Shown piece by piece: positions 23,571 to 36,259 of a stretch of DNA of 64,000 bases. Numbering within the stretch: position 1 is the stretch's first letter; every line of letters starts with the position of its first letter. A model generated the notes under the pieces. The model saw nothing but the letters and a program-made list of their open reading frames with translations. It was not told where the DNA came from and made no database searches. This DNA comes from Icerya purchasi. Lineage: Eukaryota; Arthropoda; Insecta; Hemiptera; Monophlebidae. The stretch spans positions 419,066,557 to 419,130,556 of the forward strand of contig CM077115.1 of assembly GCA_039619475.1 (NCBI GenBank), written 5' to 3'. The translations under genes and the position numbers were made by a program.

Positions 23571-24069
23571 GTTTAACAATCTTTAAGTTTAGTGGCGAAA
23601 AAATTTTAAAATTTAATTTTTCGTCAATCGACCAATTTTTTTGATATAATTTATCAATTTTTTGAACTTTGGCTGAACTTCAGTTTATCAAGATAGAAGT
23701 CACGTTTAGATGAGCATATACCTACGTTTCGAACGAAAAGATGAATTAAGAAATGCTAGCTCATTAATTATACTAGAAAACCCGGGAAGAATAAAGTAAG
23801 TTTAAATATTCGGAAGTTTAGACATTCAGAATAATACAGTTAAAAAAGCGATATTACGATTATTTTTAAACAACATTAATGCTTGCTATTAAATTGTAAT
23901 AATAATAATAAACCACATTAAATTTATCAAAATTTGGCTGATAAAAAGTGAGTGTTAATATACTTCTTTAATTGTAGTTTGGGATAACTAAGACTCTAAT
24001 CAGTATAAATGTTATTTAAGAATAATCATAGTATCCCTTTTAAATATATATATATATATATACATATCA
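23571..24069. other. No gene seen; (TA)n at its right end
   Basis: A+T-rich. A faint resemblance to the inner arm of the foldback family lies at about 23880-24010 (ATGTTATTTAAGAAT). A TA tract occupies 24041-24062. Confidence 0.35.
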
Positions 24070-25110
24070 TCATCATCACCGAATCACATTACCCCACGCA
24101 GGAGTTTCGTGATCATGATTTGTCACTCGATTGATCAGGCTGCGCCAACAAATACGGTCCCGTGCGATATGTACACAGCTGTCCTAAAAAGTACGGCCAC
24201 CGCTTTGCAGATCGCATCCGACCATTGCACAATCTCGACCTCTTTTTCCCTTGACTTTTTCTTGGATGAACAACATTTTCAAACTTTCCACTCTCATCAC
24301 GTGACCAAGTACCGCAGTATCCTGATGAGCACGATTGATGATAGTCTCTTCGGGTTGCCAATCTTATTTAGTACCGAGATATTGGTTCTCCGAGCTATCC
24401 ATGGAACACGCAGGATACACCTAGTGCGTCTATACCTTTTTTTGTCTGCGCTGGTTAGAAGAACATGGAGAAGACGAGGGAGTTTTCCAGTATCTTCACA
24501 ACTTCACCAACAGCGGAGTTGATCCAAATTCGTTTTAAGCGGCTCGTTGCGTTTGCGAGTAATCTATGCTCTGTGCCGTACCTCATTATTACATTTGCCG
24601 TTGTCTATAGAGCTGAAGTATGTAAAGCGGCTTACTACTTCAGTTCCCTCAATTTCATGTACTGTTGGACACTCTGGACGATTGATGATCATTATTTTGG
24701 TTTATTGGCGTTGCTAATGAGGAGGCTATATTCTGCATTAATTTTCACTAATCGATCCAGAATATATGACATTTCTTCTAATTTTTTTTGACATTACAGT
24801 GGTGTCATCCGCATATCAAAGATTAGAACATTCCTCCAAACGCTCGATATCTTCATTCTAGTTAACTGTACCGTTCGTTGTGTCGTTTTACAGTGTTCTG
24901 CGCATTATGCATTCACCGTACAGGTTAAGACGCGGTGAAAGGATACAACCCTGGCGTACACCCGCCGCGCGGCATAAAATTTTTCCGAATAAATTACATT
25001 ATTTATCCGGACTTTTGCTGAATTTTTTTCATATAGCCGCTTGATCGGCCATACTAGATGTGCTGCTGACGTACCCAAATCCATTAATATAGATCACATT
25101 TTTGGCCAAT
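24070..25110 (-). pseudogene. Non-LTR reverse transcriptase, C-terminal half, frameshifted
   Basis: The minus strand carries, in order: RLYEKNSAKVRINNV (about 24990-25040), GVRQGCILSPRLNLYGE (about 24900-24960), the catalytic YADDTTVM (YADD codons at 24804-24815) and GKCNNEVRHRA (about 24560-24600). It ends with RVPWIARRTNISVLNKIGN (about 24370-24420), a decayed LGHVMR box and GKRGRDCAMVG. These are the RT palm, thumb and C-terminal parts of an insect LINE. At least three frame changes and several stops separate the blocks. The clade is not certain (RTE/CR1/L2-like). Confidence 0.8.
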
Positions 25111-28100
25111 GCACACAGTCGAAAGCTAATCTCGTATATATGTATATACATATTAATTACAACGTAATTTTAGTCTGCCTAATGCATGTTTAAAATTTAT
25201 TTTAAATTTTCTATTATCAACAAGAAATGAATGAATAAGCTGAAACTGCATCTCACAAAACTTTCGAAAATTAGGCTGATTTTTTTCCATTAGGGAGAAG
25301 GGAATCATTATTTTTCCCAGCATTTTGGTACGCAATGCAGCAAATACCGGGCACTCAACGGCAAATTACATTATTAATTCATAAAAAAAGTTGCAAAAAC
25401 CTTCGCGAATTTTCAAAACTATAAAATTTTCCATACTAAATTAAAATCGTATCAAGAAGCTTTTAAAGAAATCTTTTTTAAGAAATTTTAAAAGAATTTT
25501 AAAGAAATTTTCTTTCCTGCCAAGGTTCGTAGTATTATTAATTTCATTATGCCGCTGTTTTTGTTTCGTGAAATAATTACATTTCGAAAAACGCCCAATA
25601 TCTGTAGTCGTTATTTCATAAGGCCATCGAAACCATATTATTAAATGACGGAATACGGCTCTTATAACTTGAGGATTCTCTCAACTTAAGCGAGTTTTCG
25701 CCGCAGCCCACATAATTCGAAAAAAGCCGAATACGGCGTAAAACACAAAGGATGTAATGGAAACCGACCGCTTAGGCGATTACAATCTCACCAGTTTGGC
25801 GATTTTGTCTGTTTTTGAAAATTGAAGAAAGGGCTTCACCAGCATTCGACAGTTCAATACGCTGTGTTTTACTTTTATTTACTAAAAGGTTTTTTGTTGA
25901 AATTGCATATTTTGTAATTATGGAAATAGTTCGGAATAAGCCGAAGTATCAAAAAGTAGTTTTAATTTTAATGAGAGTATCTTAAGTACCGTTGTAAATT
26001 TTAAAACGAAAAAAAAAAAAAATGCGAGTACTCAAAGTTATTTTTTTGTGTATAATTACATTTGAACCGTAAGCAGAGCATGACGGGAATACTGTGAAAG
26101 TCTTACATTAGTTCAGGTTTTTTAACCATTTTTTCGCCTTTCGTCGAAATTACAGTTTCGGTCTGAAATATAAAAAAAATTTGAATAATTCACGAATTCG
26201 CAGATTTAAAGGAAAATTCACGAATTTAAAGGAAAAAACAAAACTGTAGTTCAGAATAAGTTTTATAAAATATTTAATAAGCGTACTACACCGCCCCATT
26301 GTGAACTTTTTGAAGGTGGAAAATGCGATTGTTTTAATTTATTTTAGTATACTCATATTATGAACAATATGAGGAGCAGCTCAAAATTTTTGAAAATATC
26401 GCACGAAATAATAGTTTAAAATAGAATAACACATTATATTGTTTGTGAAATATAAAAATATATAGTAAATTTGCAACAAAATACGAATACAACGAATTTT
26501 AAAGAGTACAAAAGATATTATACTACTTAGAGACTTTTTTATCGGGGGCATAGCTGGTCAGCTAAAAATTAATAAAACCTCATAAAGTATGCGATCAGAG
26601 AATCTAAAAACCCACTGAAGTCAATATATGGAAAACTAGAATATTTCCATATAGTTGAACTGTTTGACGGCACGATATAAAGACATTTCAGTAAAGGCGG
26701 GAAACTGTTTACATATAATATCAAAAAGGCGGGGAAATGTTTTTACAAATGCGGTAGATTGTTTACATGGTAAATAATGAACTTAACGGACATGTTAGGA
26801 AATGACATAAAATACACAGAGGAAACAAGACAAATAAATATGAAACGATTTAAAATTTTTCAAAAAGAATAATGAAAATTTTTTTTTTTTAATTTTAAAT
26901 TTTTATATTAAAAAGGAGGTTTTGATTATTATTATTTGTCATCCAGTCATTTAATATACTAAAATTTATATAATTTCATGGTATTTCCTTCATTAAATAT
27001 ATGTAGCTAAGAGACCGTGTTATCTCTAATGAATTTGGTTTATTATTAAATGTTCGGCGTAAGTTGATTTTTTTCTATTCCATTGTTTTGAAATATATAT
27101 ATATATATATGTGTATATATAACGTAAATGGAATACGTTTTTATTGTAAGCGTTCTTCCAATTAAAATTACGATTTTTGATTTAGATGTGACCGTTTTGG
27201 TATAATATTGAATGTAAAATTTTTAAAAATTGATGTTTTATTTTAATACCGAAGACAAAAAGTTGCCACCTTTCAGAAAAACGAAGTAATCAAAAAGAGG
27301 AGAAGATTGTGAAGTGAGGTTGACGAAGAAATTGTTGATACGTTACACCGTCGGAATTATTTCAAATTAATACCTAAAAAGTGAGATAGTTTCAGTCAAA
27401 CAAAATAATATTTCTAGATTTTGATAGATTAAAAATAAATATTATGAATTTTTAAGAATTTTTCAACCTATGAATAAATTTACATTTATACAATTACAAA
27501 AAAAAAACCTTTTTTTTTTGTTGTTTGACGAAAATAGAAACTAAACAGCGAACGATTTTACTGACAAAATAGCAAGAAATCTGATTTCCACTGTTCTGAA
27601 AAATTCATTAATACAAGAAGACCAGTTTGATTAATTGAAAATCTTTCTGATGTTTAGGGCGAAACGTTGCTTGATGACGAGTTTATGTAATTTTTCGAAT
27701 AATATTTGGAATGTATCGCGGCTTCTTAATAATGGCTGGACTCCAAATTTTCTAATATTTTTTTTTTTTTTAACGCTTTTGAGGACAATTAACCGTTTTT
27801 TGTTTTTTTTTTTTTTCTGCGCAATTAAATAATTAACTGTAAAAGGAATAGCGTTTAAAATATGCGAAACTATGTGGAAAAACTAAGATTTAAAAAAACA
27901 CATATTACGCATGAGGAGTAGAGGTATATTTTTTCATCGGGTCCGCGATTTTCGTGTAACGTGAAAGACAAAAGCATTTTCCAATGCGACGAAAAATTAT
28001 ACGGGCCCCAACTGATGTAACAAACGCATCGACACAACGCGGAAGCATTAAAACATGACGCTGCAATAAACACAATCTAATAGCTACAGATGAGGGGATT

Positions 28101-28914
28101 TTTTTTTAACCCCTCCCCTTTGGGCATGTCAGCAACGGATCTTTGCCCAGAAACGACACGAGTGAGAAGGATCAGTTAAATGTAGAGTCGGTGTCAACTA
28201 TTGATAAGATAAAAGAACTGAGGATAAGAACAACGGAGATTGACGGAAACAATAAGATATACGAAGCGCAATAAGGGGATTAGGGAGTTTATAACAGATC
28301 GGAATACAAAGAAGTATGTTCGTTCACGAGGGATGGACATTCAAAGAAGATATGGTCATTACGATCAGGATTATTAATTTAATTCTCCTTATTTTAAAGT
28401 TTCCGAAAAAAACGTGAATCTTTTAATAAATGCATTCCAGCTGATTATGTTTTCGGACGTGTGCAAGAAAGTCAAGTGATAAATTAATAAACGTACACGA
28501 TAAATGAACTCGATTATCGATGGGTTGAATTTTAGACGCCCAAAAAAAAAACAAAAAATGAACTTGAGAAATTCAAATTTATAAATAAAAAGGCGAAAAT
28601 AAGAATGGGAAAATTATTCGATTAAAATCTTCCTAAAAGAAACCTTTATTCAACGGATTAGACAAATATTGCTGATTCGGATTTTTTCATCACCAGGATT
28701 ATAAATTTTAAAATCTGCCATCACACATTTTATAATTAGTTTTTTTGCGTTTATATTTGTCTATTTTCTTAATGTGTTGCAAAAATTACGTTTACAGATC
28801 CAGATTGGGCTGTTTTTTTCTGTACAAATATGGCAAATTCCTTTAATGATGTTTAAAATGTAAAAATAAGCCAGCTACCGTATAGCGTAGTTTAATATTA
28901 TAGGCAGTGGCGTT
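25111..28914. other. No gene seen
   Basis: A+T-rich intronic sequence. It contains one end of the 16.3-kb MITE family (25157-25173), a (TA)n tract at 27099-27120, long T-runs at 27760-27818, and a SINE-tail-like motif at 28095-28150 (minus strand GATCCGTTGCTGACATGCCC). Confidence 0.4.
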
Positions 28915-28950
28915 TCGTTTGGGTAAAACCCGGGGTTTGATTATGGCGCA
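28915..28950 (+). mobile_element. Single hAT-like terminal repeat
   Basis: CAGTGGCGTTTCGTTTGGGT plus AAAACCCGGGG resembles the CAGTGGCGTAGC ends of animal hAT elements. I found no matching inverted end nearby, so this may be a solo end or a chance match. Confidence 0.3.
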
Positions 28951-29704
28951 TTGACATTTTTAAAAATTTCACATACGCTGTAGTTGAAGCGCCAAAAAAT
29001 AGAATTAAAAAAAAAGAAAAAAGAAAAAAAAAGTATATAGAAACCGTTGCGTAATAATAGTGCGTATTCAAAATCACAGTTTTATAGTAAATCAGTATCT
29101 AATTCAAAAGGTGGAAATCGTATAAACAGATATGCTAGTTTAAGGGGGGGGGGGGCAGCACGAATGGAAATAATTTAAATAGAAATTTTTACTCAGAACT
29201 TGATTATTTCAACTTTGACTAGTGCGTTCCAATATTAAACAGAGCGAAAATTTCGCTAAGTATTTTCTAGTGGAATTCGCCCGAAACAAAAATGTATGAA
29301 ACTGAAGAAGAAAGGTGGGGGATATCGGAGGTCGGAAGTATTATTCGGCAGTTACGAGAGAACGATTTTTATTCCTATTCCTTTCGCTTAATTTATTAGA
29401 CAGGCCTTTTTAACAGTTTGAGCGTGAGGGTCCTGATCAGCGACGGGTTCACGTCTTAGCTAAAATTTTATTAAACACGATTATGCTCCAACATGTGTTG
29501 TTTTTTAAAATTGATCCAGCTCTAAAATATTGACTGAGATTGCGCGTTCGTCGCAGTGCTGTTACAGTGATTCGGTACGCTCATTCAAACAGTCGAGTTA
29601 ATTAATTAATTAATTTTTCTATTTATTAGCCGTTACAGTACTATAAACGAAGCGTGTAGTGTTTATAACATTTATATTAGTACATTGAAACACTAAAATC
29701 AACT
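28951..29704. other. No gene seen; poly(G) run
   Basis: A+T-rich, with an 11-12 base G-run at about 29143-29154 and ATTAATTAATTAATT at about 29600. Confidence 0.4.
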
Positions 29705-30240
29705 AAAACTAAAAGCCTATATCCTGAGCAAAGGCCTCCTTCAACCTTGCCCATTCCCTTCGGTCTCGGGCAATCCTCTCGTATTGTTTATTATGTAAAA
29801 ATGTTGTTAAACAATCTTCCCATCATAGAAACTGTCTCCCTCTCTATTCCTTTTATTTCCTATATACCAATTTTCTTATTCTGTATGTCCATCTATCGTT
29901 AGTCTCGCTACATGTCCATTCTCAGTATTTCCTGCTGCATTCATTGACAAAATTTATTGAATTTTTAAGCTTACCTTTAATAGTCGTATTCCTCACTCTG
30001 TCTTTACGTCTGTTGTTTAGCATTTATGCATTGCGTTATTACTTCATTTTCCTTTCATCCATTTTTGTTGCGGACCACATTTGAGATCTGTATGTCAATG
30101 CTGGAACGACACAATTATTAAATATCTCTCTTTTCGCTCTGACTCCAAAAGAACCTCTAAATATACATTTTAACGACCGATACTTCTTCCACGCTAACGC
30201 TACAGTCGAGTTATAGGATCTCAATTGATGCGATTCAAAG
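29705..30240 (-). pseudogene. RTE-like LINE, RT C-terminal remnant
   Basis: The minus-strand frame 30039-30224 reads VALAWKKYRSLKCIF, then KREIFNNCVVPALTYRSQMW, the C..PALTYG(S/A)E.W block of RTE-type LINEs. Further along come RRKDRVRNTTIKGK, a WTC-type decayed W.GH box, DRWTYRIRKLVYRK, and RDRREWARLKEAF near 29715, in shifted frames. This is the usual thumb and tail order. No poly(A) is visible. Confidence 0.75.
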
Positions 30241-31455
30241 TTTTCCGTTCGCTAATCTAGTTTCAACCATTTGACTTTCAGCTTGCTACAAATGTAAGGC
30301 ACATAAGTTATTTCGAAATGTGATTATTATTCCTATGGGGGAAAAAACGTAATAATATCACAAACAATGTAAAATCCCTTAAAATTGTAAGCTTCTCCTA
30401 AATATTACTACTTTAATTTAATCCGAATTTTTATACTTTATTTATACCAGCGGGCTGATTGTAAGCAGAAAACTTTAATTTTTTCTATTTTGCTTTTGAG
30501 CCTATTTTTATTTGTCTTTCGCATTTCGGCCATTTTTTCTTATCTTTTTTATCTGCTTCTGATTTTTGCGCTAATCGTTGTTTCTTTCTGAAATTCCTTA
30601 ACTCTTATAAGAATCTTATAGTTTAGTTTGTCGTTGTAATTCAATACGTTGCGTCATTGCTGATGTATTCGAAAAAAAAAAAAAAAGGAAAAAATAAGTT
30701 CCTAAAGAATTTTGTGTTATCGCTGATAGTACAGTAGCTGAAATAAATTTATTACAACTTCTACACTGATTCTTTTAAATATAAAGATAACTTCATTTTT
30801 TTTTTTTTAACAGAAACGTATTTATTAGAAAAATTCTCTCGTTTTAATGTCCGAAAAAACCTTAATAGTCGACGTATACATATACATTAGCTTTTTAAAC
30901 AACAGCTTTTGGTGCTTCTAACACTTCTCTTTACAAAATTGTCACATTTTCAGTAAACAAATTCGGTAAAAAGGAAGGTGGGAAAATTTAAAAAAAGGTG
31001 CGATTAAATCTAGTTGACATCTTTATTCGGATAAAAATAGCCTGGAGGATAATGAAATATTTTTTATTTATCATTGATAAGCGAGTTCCACTTTCATCAA
31101 ATAATAGTGGAAACAAAAAAGTCCGCATCGTAACGAAGAGATAGGATTTGTAGTTCGAGGGAAACATCGTCATGGTACATTTCAGTGAGCACTAGTAATT
31201 TTCAACAAGTACTAACGTAAAAGTAATTTTAGATCGATAATTATCCAACCCGAGCAAATTTAAACTACGTTTTTGCAGGATTCATTTTTACGTGTAGAGA
31301 ATTCTCAGCAGCAAACCGAACATACTTAACACGTTCAGTTCTTACACAATTCAAGATGGTGTGACTTTATGTTCCACTATTCGCATACGTATTACAGAAC
31401 GTTTTTAAAATTCGGCTATTTCTATTAAACGTAAAGCGAAGCAAGCATTTTGCTA
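30241..31455. other. No gene seen
   Basis: A+T-rich intronic sequence with A- and T-runs only. Confidence 0.45.
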
Positions 31456-31770
31456 CAGACTTTTAATGGGTAATTTGTGCAATTTTGATGTTAAAATGCA
31501 ACGAAATATTCATATCTCCCTTACGCGATTGCGCAAGGTAAATAGCGCCCGTTATATAAAAATCGCCGTCAAGTAAGCAGGTGTCGACTGGAATGTTGTT
31601 TACTGTGCATCACACGACACGTATGTATTTTGCTATGATCTGATATTATCAGTGTTTAATTGTAAATTTCCGATTCGTTCCTATTTTAATGCCTAAAAAA
31701 AACAAAACGATCTCGTACAATAATTTGAAAACGATATTTTACCATCCGAAATGAATACTCGTAATGAAAA
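31456..31770 (+). repeat. Unnamed dispersed repeat, copy 2
   Basis: Direct copy of 18935-19290 with many substitutions and small deletions. The frame open in copy 1 is interrupted here. Confidence 0.6.
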
Positions 31771-32990
31771 ATAAAAACAGATACCGGAAAAAGATCTACA
31801 GGCTCTACGAATTTTATCGTGCACAGAATGAACATTTTATAGTTAATCACAACAGCGAAGAGCTTTGTCGATTAGATGATTCAGATAGTGGGGTACAGTC
31901 TGCAGAGGAAAAGGGGTTCACGCAATGAAGTAACGTTTCATCTGAGGGAAGACGAATCTCTTACGCATTTTGCGTAATATTACTGAAAGTTTAAATTTCA
32001 TTGTTAAAAAGGCAGCAGGGAGACAAAAATACACACCGATTCAATCCACTTCATCCCGAATGAAAATATGCTGGACAAGATAGAAAAGCAAGCGTAATAA
32101 ATTTATTTATTGTTCAGTTGGAAGAAAAATCTTCTGCTCAATTTACTTCATGAACAATATTCACACAGCAAGGGAAAACGAGAAATTATTACGTTTTATA
32201 ACATTACTAAGGTTGATGTAGATGCGGTAAATTAAACGAAAGAGTATTTTGGTGGGTACAATTGGATGCACCGGATGAGACTGTTTTATCGACTGTGAAT
32301 TAAACCGGGCAATCAGCGTGGAAATACACACTTATAAGGTTGATACGTAAACTTTAAACCATAGGCGTTTATTCAAGAAGGAAACAGCACGCTAGATTTA
32401 GTGAAATTCCACAAATAATTAATATATATTGAAATATATCGTGCAACAGCTTGAAAAATGTTACGAAATAATTTTTGCCAATCCCAGAGCCGTTGAAATA
32501 GAGCTTGCGTGCAATAGCTCACGTTGGACAAAGAATAGAGAATACCGAGCTTGCGATGATGTTCATGCGCCATATACATATATTTCGAAGGAAAAAATAA
32601 TAACATTACGGACACTTATTCTGAGTCAATTATCAAGTTACTGAAAATAAATGTAAAATTTACGAGTTTTTTTTATTTAATTTCTTAATTTTGATTTCGA
32701 TTTTTTTTTTTTTTTTTTAATAAATATGCACAAAGGATGGTTTTTTCTTTAAATATGTATTCTGTTATTTTTTTTATAAGTTTTTAAATATAGCGAGGAG
32801 GAAACAACTGCAGTAGCGTGAATATGTTGCTCTCGTCCACCGGTGTGATATTTTGAAATAGATTACTGGTTTGCTTCTTAAGAAATTATTAATCTAATGG
32901 GACACTGTAATTTTTTCATGTTAATAACAATCTTTGGTAATTGCATACGCCTCATACATGCCGTAAATTAAATTAACTTAAAAAAAAATA
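31771..32990. other. No gene seen
   Basis: Overlapping short open frames on both strands at 32373-32644 have no known domain. A T-run occupies 32702-32719. Confidence 0.4.
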
Positions 32991-32997
32991 TATATAT

Positions 32998-33841
32998 TGT
33001 TACGATTTGAGGATTTTCGGTCCTTCTTTCGGAAGCTAGTGTTATGATTTCTAGATTTTCGTCTGGTCCCTGTTACGGGAGCCAGTGTTACGATTCGAGG
33101 ACTTTCCCGTCCCTTTTTTACGGAAAGTCAAGGTTACGATTTGATGATATTAATTGTTTACGGGCGCCAGTGGTAAATTACGGCCTACCACGACCGAATT
33201 AACTCTGCCGAGCAGAGCGTCAGGCTTTTACGAAAGAAATTTGCCGACAAAGATAAAAAAAAAATAATAAAGCCGTTCTTTTTGAACATAACGTGTATAT
33301 AGTAACCAATATAACATAACAAAAAAAAATACAACCGCGTAACAAAAGAAAAATTCATTCGGTGAGGACTAGAAAAAAAACGTTGCATTCGCGGCGCTGA
33401 CTTCGACTAGATTTCAATATTAATGGAAACGGTAACTCGACCGCACAACAAGATTTAACATATATCAACGACGACTAGATGAGTTAATTCGCGACAAAAC
33501 ACCGCTTGATATTTTATTCTAAAACTAACGGTACATTACCGAATCCTTATCAAATAATAACAGATAGCCGCTACAGCGCTCATCTTCACACACGGTTCAC
33601 GCGGCTGACAGGCACTATCCTGTTGTCGCACACATAGCAGGACACTTACACAACCCCTTAACACTACCGAAATTCGACGAGAATCGGAAATTACCTATTC
33701 GGCCGTGTAAATATCCCGGTCGTATTCTCTGACGACGATAAATAATAGGATGATGCCGAGAGGTCGAAATTTAATGATTTTTAATCAGAGAATAATTTTT
33801 AGCTCGACATCATCGCTAGATAAAATACCGAATCCGTATCA
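32998..33841 (-). repeat. 3' LTR (left on the plus strand)
   Basis: 844 bases, TG...CA. The inner 369 bases (33473-33841) differ from the other LTR at only four positions by eye. The outer part is strongly diverged and starts with four tandem modules (32998, 33040, 33086 and about 33132). Confidence 0.8.
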
Positions 33842-33860
33842 CTATCCCACCACCATTTTC
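33842..33860 (-). other. Polypurine tract
   Basis: The minus strand reads GAAAATGGTGGTGGGATAG directly before the LTR TG. This is the expected place for plus-strand priming in reverse transcription. Confidence 0.5.
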
Positions 33861-33883
33861 ATCCAAAACGAAGGTTTTGGATG
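33860..33883. other. Perfect hairpin beside the polypurine tract
   Basis: CATCCAAAAC and GTTTTGGATG form a perfect 10-base-pair stem around a GAAG loop. Confidence 0.6.
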
Positions 33884-36130
33884 AGAACTTAGGTGCACAA
33901 GAACCAACGGATTCGGACCACCCGTTGCCGAGCAACGGAGCCTTATAAAAATCTCTACCGTCTCACACACTCACAGAAAACACGTACATCACACTATCAC
34001 TGGGGCAACACACACACACCAGGTCCTTAAAACAAAACGAAAACAATACGCCAAAATACAAAAAAATTAAATTAAATTCAAAACTTTGCGGAAATCTCGC
34101 CTAAATAATCTATCAACAACACGACTGGTGACTAAAAAACTCGAGGACACTGAGGTCCGAGACCAAAATAGACAAAACGTTCTATCCAAAGGCAAGCTCA
34201 GGGACACCGAAGTCCGAGACACGAGCAACCAACACAGCACCAACAACACATCCTTTCAACAATTTCCGACGGCGTAAATCAGGAAAAGTGGAGGAAAGAG
34301 GAAAGGAGAGAAGAGTGTGCACGTATTCATCATACCAACACACTAAACAACATTGTGGTCCCGCCACGAAAAGTTTGTGCCCACGCACCAAACCAAAACA
34401 TGAGCACCAACACGCCCAGGCGCATCCAACCAACATGGGCCCCAGCACGTGCTGCCTCGACTACCCAAAAAAACGACAAAACGGGTACCACAGAAACACG
34501 AAGATATGGCCGAATACGCACCCCACCAGGAAAACTAGGAAAAGGATTAGGAAAACTAAACTGGAATACAGAATGGGAGATATAGGAAAAATGCCAAATG
34601 AAAACCATCACGATAGCTGGTCCCGGAACTGAACCAGTTTTTATCCTTCCGAAGGCGATAAAACAACCTTGCTTGCCTTCCCACGGCGCAAGCCACCGGG
34701 ACAAAAGCAAAATAACAACAAAAGAACTACTAATAAAATACATCTAGACCTGGTGTAATCACACCCTCCCAACGCTAACACACACAGAAATTCGCCGATC
34801 GTCTGCCGGAATACAAAACGGTTGCGCATATATTTTACTAAACGCATGCAAGATAAATCATAAAATATATATTCCGTACGACGGCACCTAAACGAAATTT
34901 TATAAGCAGGACACTCGCCCAACCCGGCCGCTTATAAAGGAAGAACATGAAAATAAGCTTTCAAGGAGGTCGCGTTCAGCCCCATAGCCACAACTGCATG
35001 AACAGCGCCTACGGAACCGACGGACTATGAAAAACGAGCAGGACAAAGTAAGGATCTACCGCCCAACACTACGGCCACGACTGCCTGAGCAGCGCCCACA
35101 GTGCCTACGGATCACGAAAGGGATTGTAGGAACGACTAAGGATTACCTACCGCAAGCCGGGTAAACAACTTCTCTTCCGGTGCCTAAAGTCGGAGAAAAG
35201 AACATATACAATAAATAAACAAAATGTAAAAAAATAACAATATCGATCGTACGAGCAAAAATCGCACGGCAGAAAGTCGTCCGGCAGGGAACCGCACAAA
35301 TAAAAAGTCGCGCAAATGACTAAAAAAAAATCGAATGGCGATCACGAGCGAAAGGATCGCATCAAACGTTCGGCGACGAAAGCCATCGCCATTACGCCAT
35401 AGCCAACAAAACAAAACAACAACACAAGGCACACAAGCAAAACGAACAACAATAACAAACACATAAAAAAATCGCAGTGATCTCTCCCGACGGGAACTCG
35501 TCGTCGGTAGGGACGGAAAAACTCGCCAAGCGGCAAAACCAACGTCGACACTCGACGATATGCGCCGAAACACCTGACGCCAGAACACGAAATAAACACA
35601 AAACAAAATCTCGCTAATACTAAAAGCATGAAACATAAATATATTTATACGCCGGCTATAAAATATCGCACGGCGGGAAACCGTCGGAAATTATAACATG
35701 ACGCACGGACGCGTCGCACAACGACAGGAATAACATAGAAACGGAAAATATCGCTGGAGGAAAATAAATATATACAAAATCCATACCAAAATAGAAAAAT
35801 AATTTGCCAGCCCAAACGAGCTGCGGAAACACCTGATCGGGTATCGACTCAAGATGACCAATAGTTGCAGGTAAGGACTCAAAGATGTTAAAACAAGCAA
35901 GGACTACGGAACAAAATTAGAACGGTAAGTACCGGACGAAATAGGAATGACTAACTCTAATACATACAAAGATATCGGGCTTAACTCGATCTCGAACTAG
36001 CACACTGCTGGGAAGCGGCTTCTCTCGCTCTAACATAGGCCGATTTACACTAATTTTATTTATTTTTTACTGATTAATTTGATTTTACATTTGACTAGAA
36101 TGCATTACCTATTACGTTTAAACTTTATTG
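33884..36130. other. LTR element interior without recognisable genes
   Basis: The plus strand is A-rich and has many short open frames on both strands (for example 34288-34632 plus, 35184-35636 minus) with no known domain. Two short degenerate tandem duplications are visible. One is at about 34141-34230, where GACACTGAGGTCCGAGAC recurs as GACACCGAAGTCCGAGAC. The other is at about 34980-35153, a unit of about 85 bases ending CTACCGC. Confidence 0.5.
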
Positions 36131-36259
36131 TTGACTAGAGGATATCATAATATTTATTTGAGCCAGACGAACGAGTTTAAATTTCAACTTGAACACATTA
36201 GTTATCACTTAGTTTTGGCAACGTCATTTTCGGGAAGAGTTCGGCTCGCTTCATTTATA

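Noticed and set aside
34067..35636. Several frames of 90-150 codons on both strands inside the LTR element
   Set aside because: None contains protease, reverse transcriptase, RNase H or integrase motifs, and opposite strands are open over the same bases.
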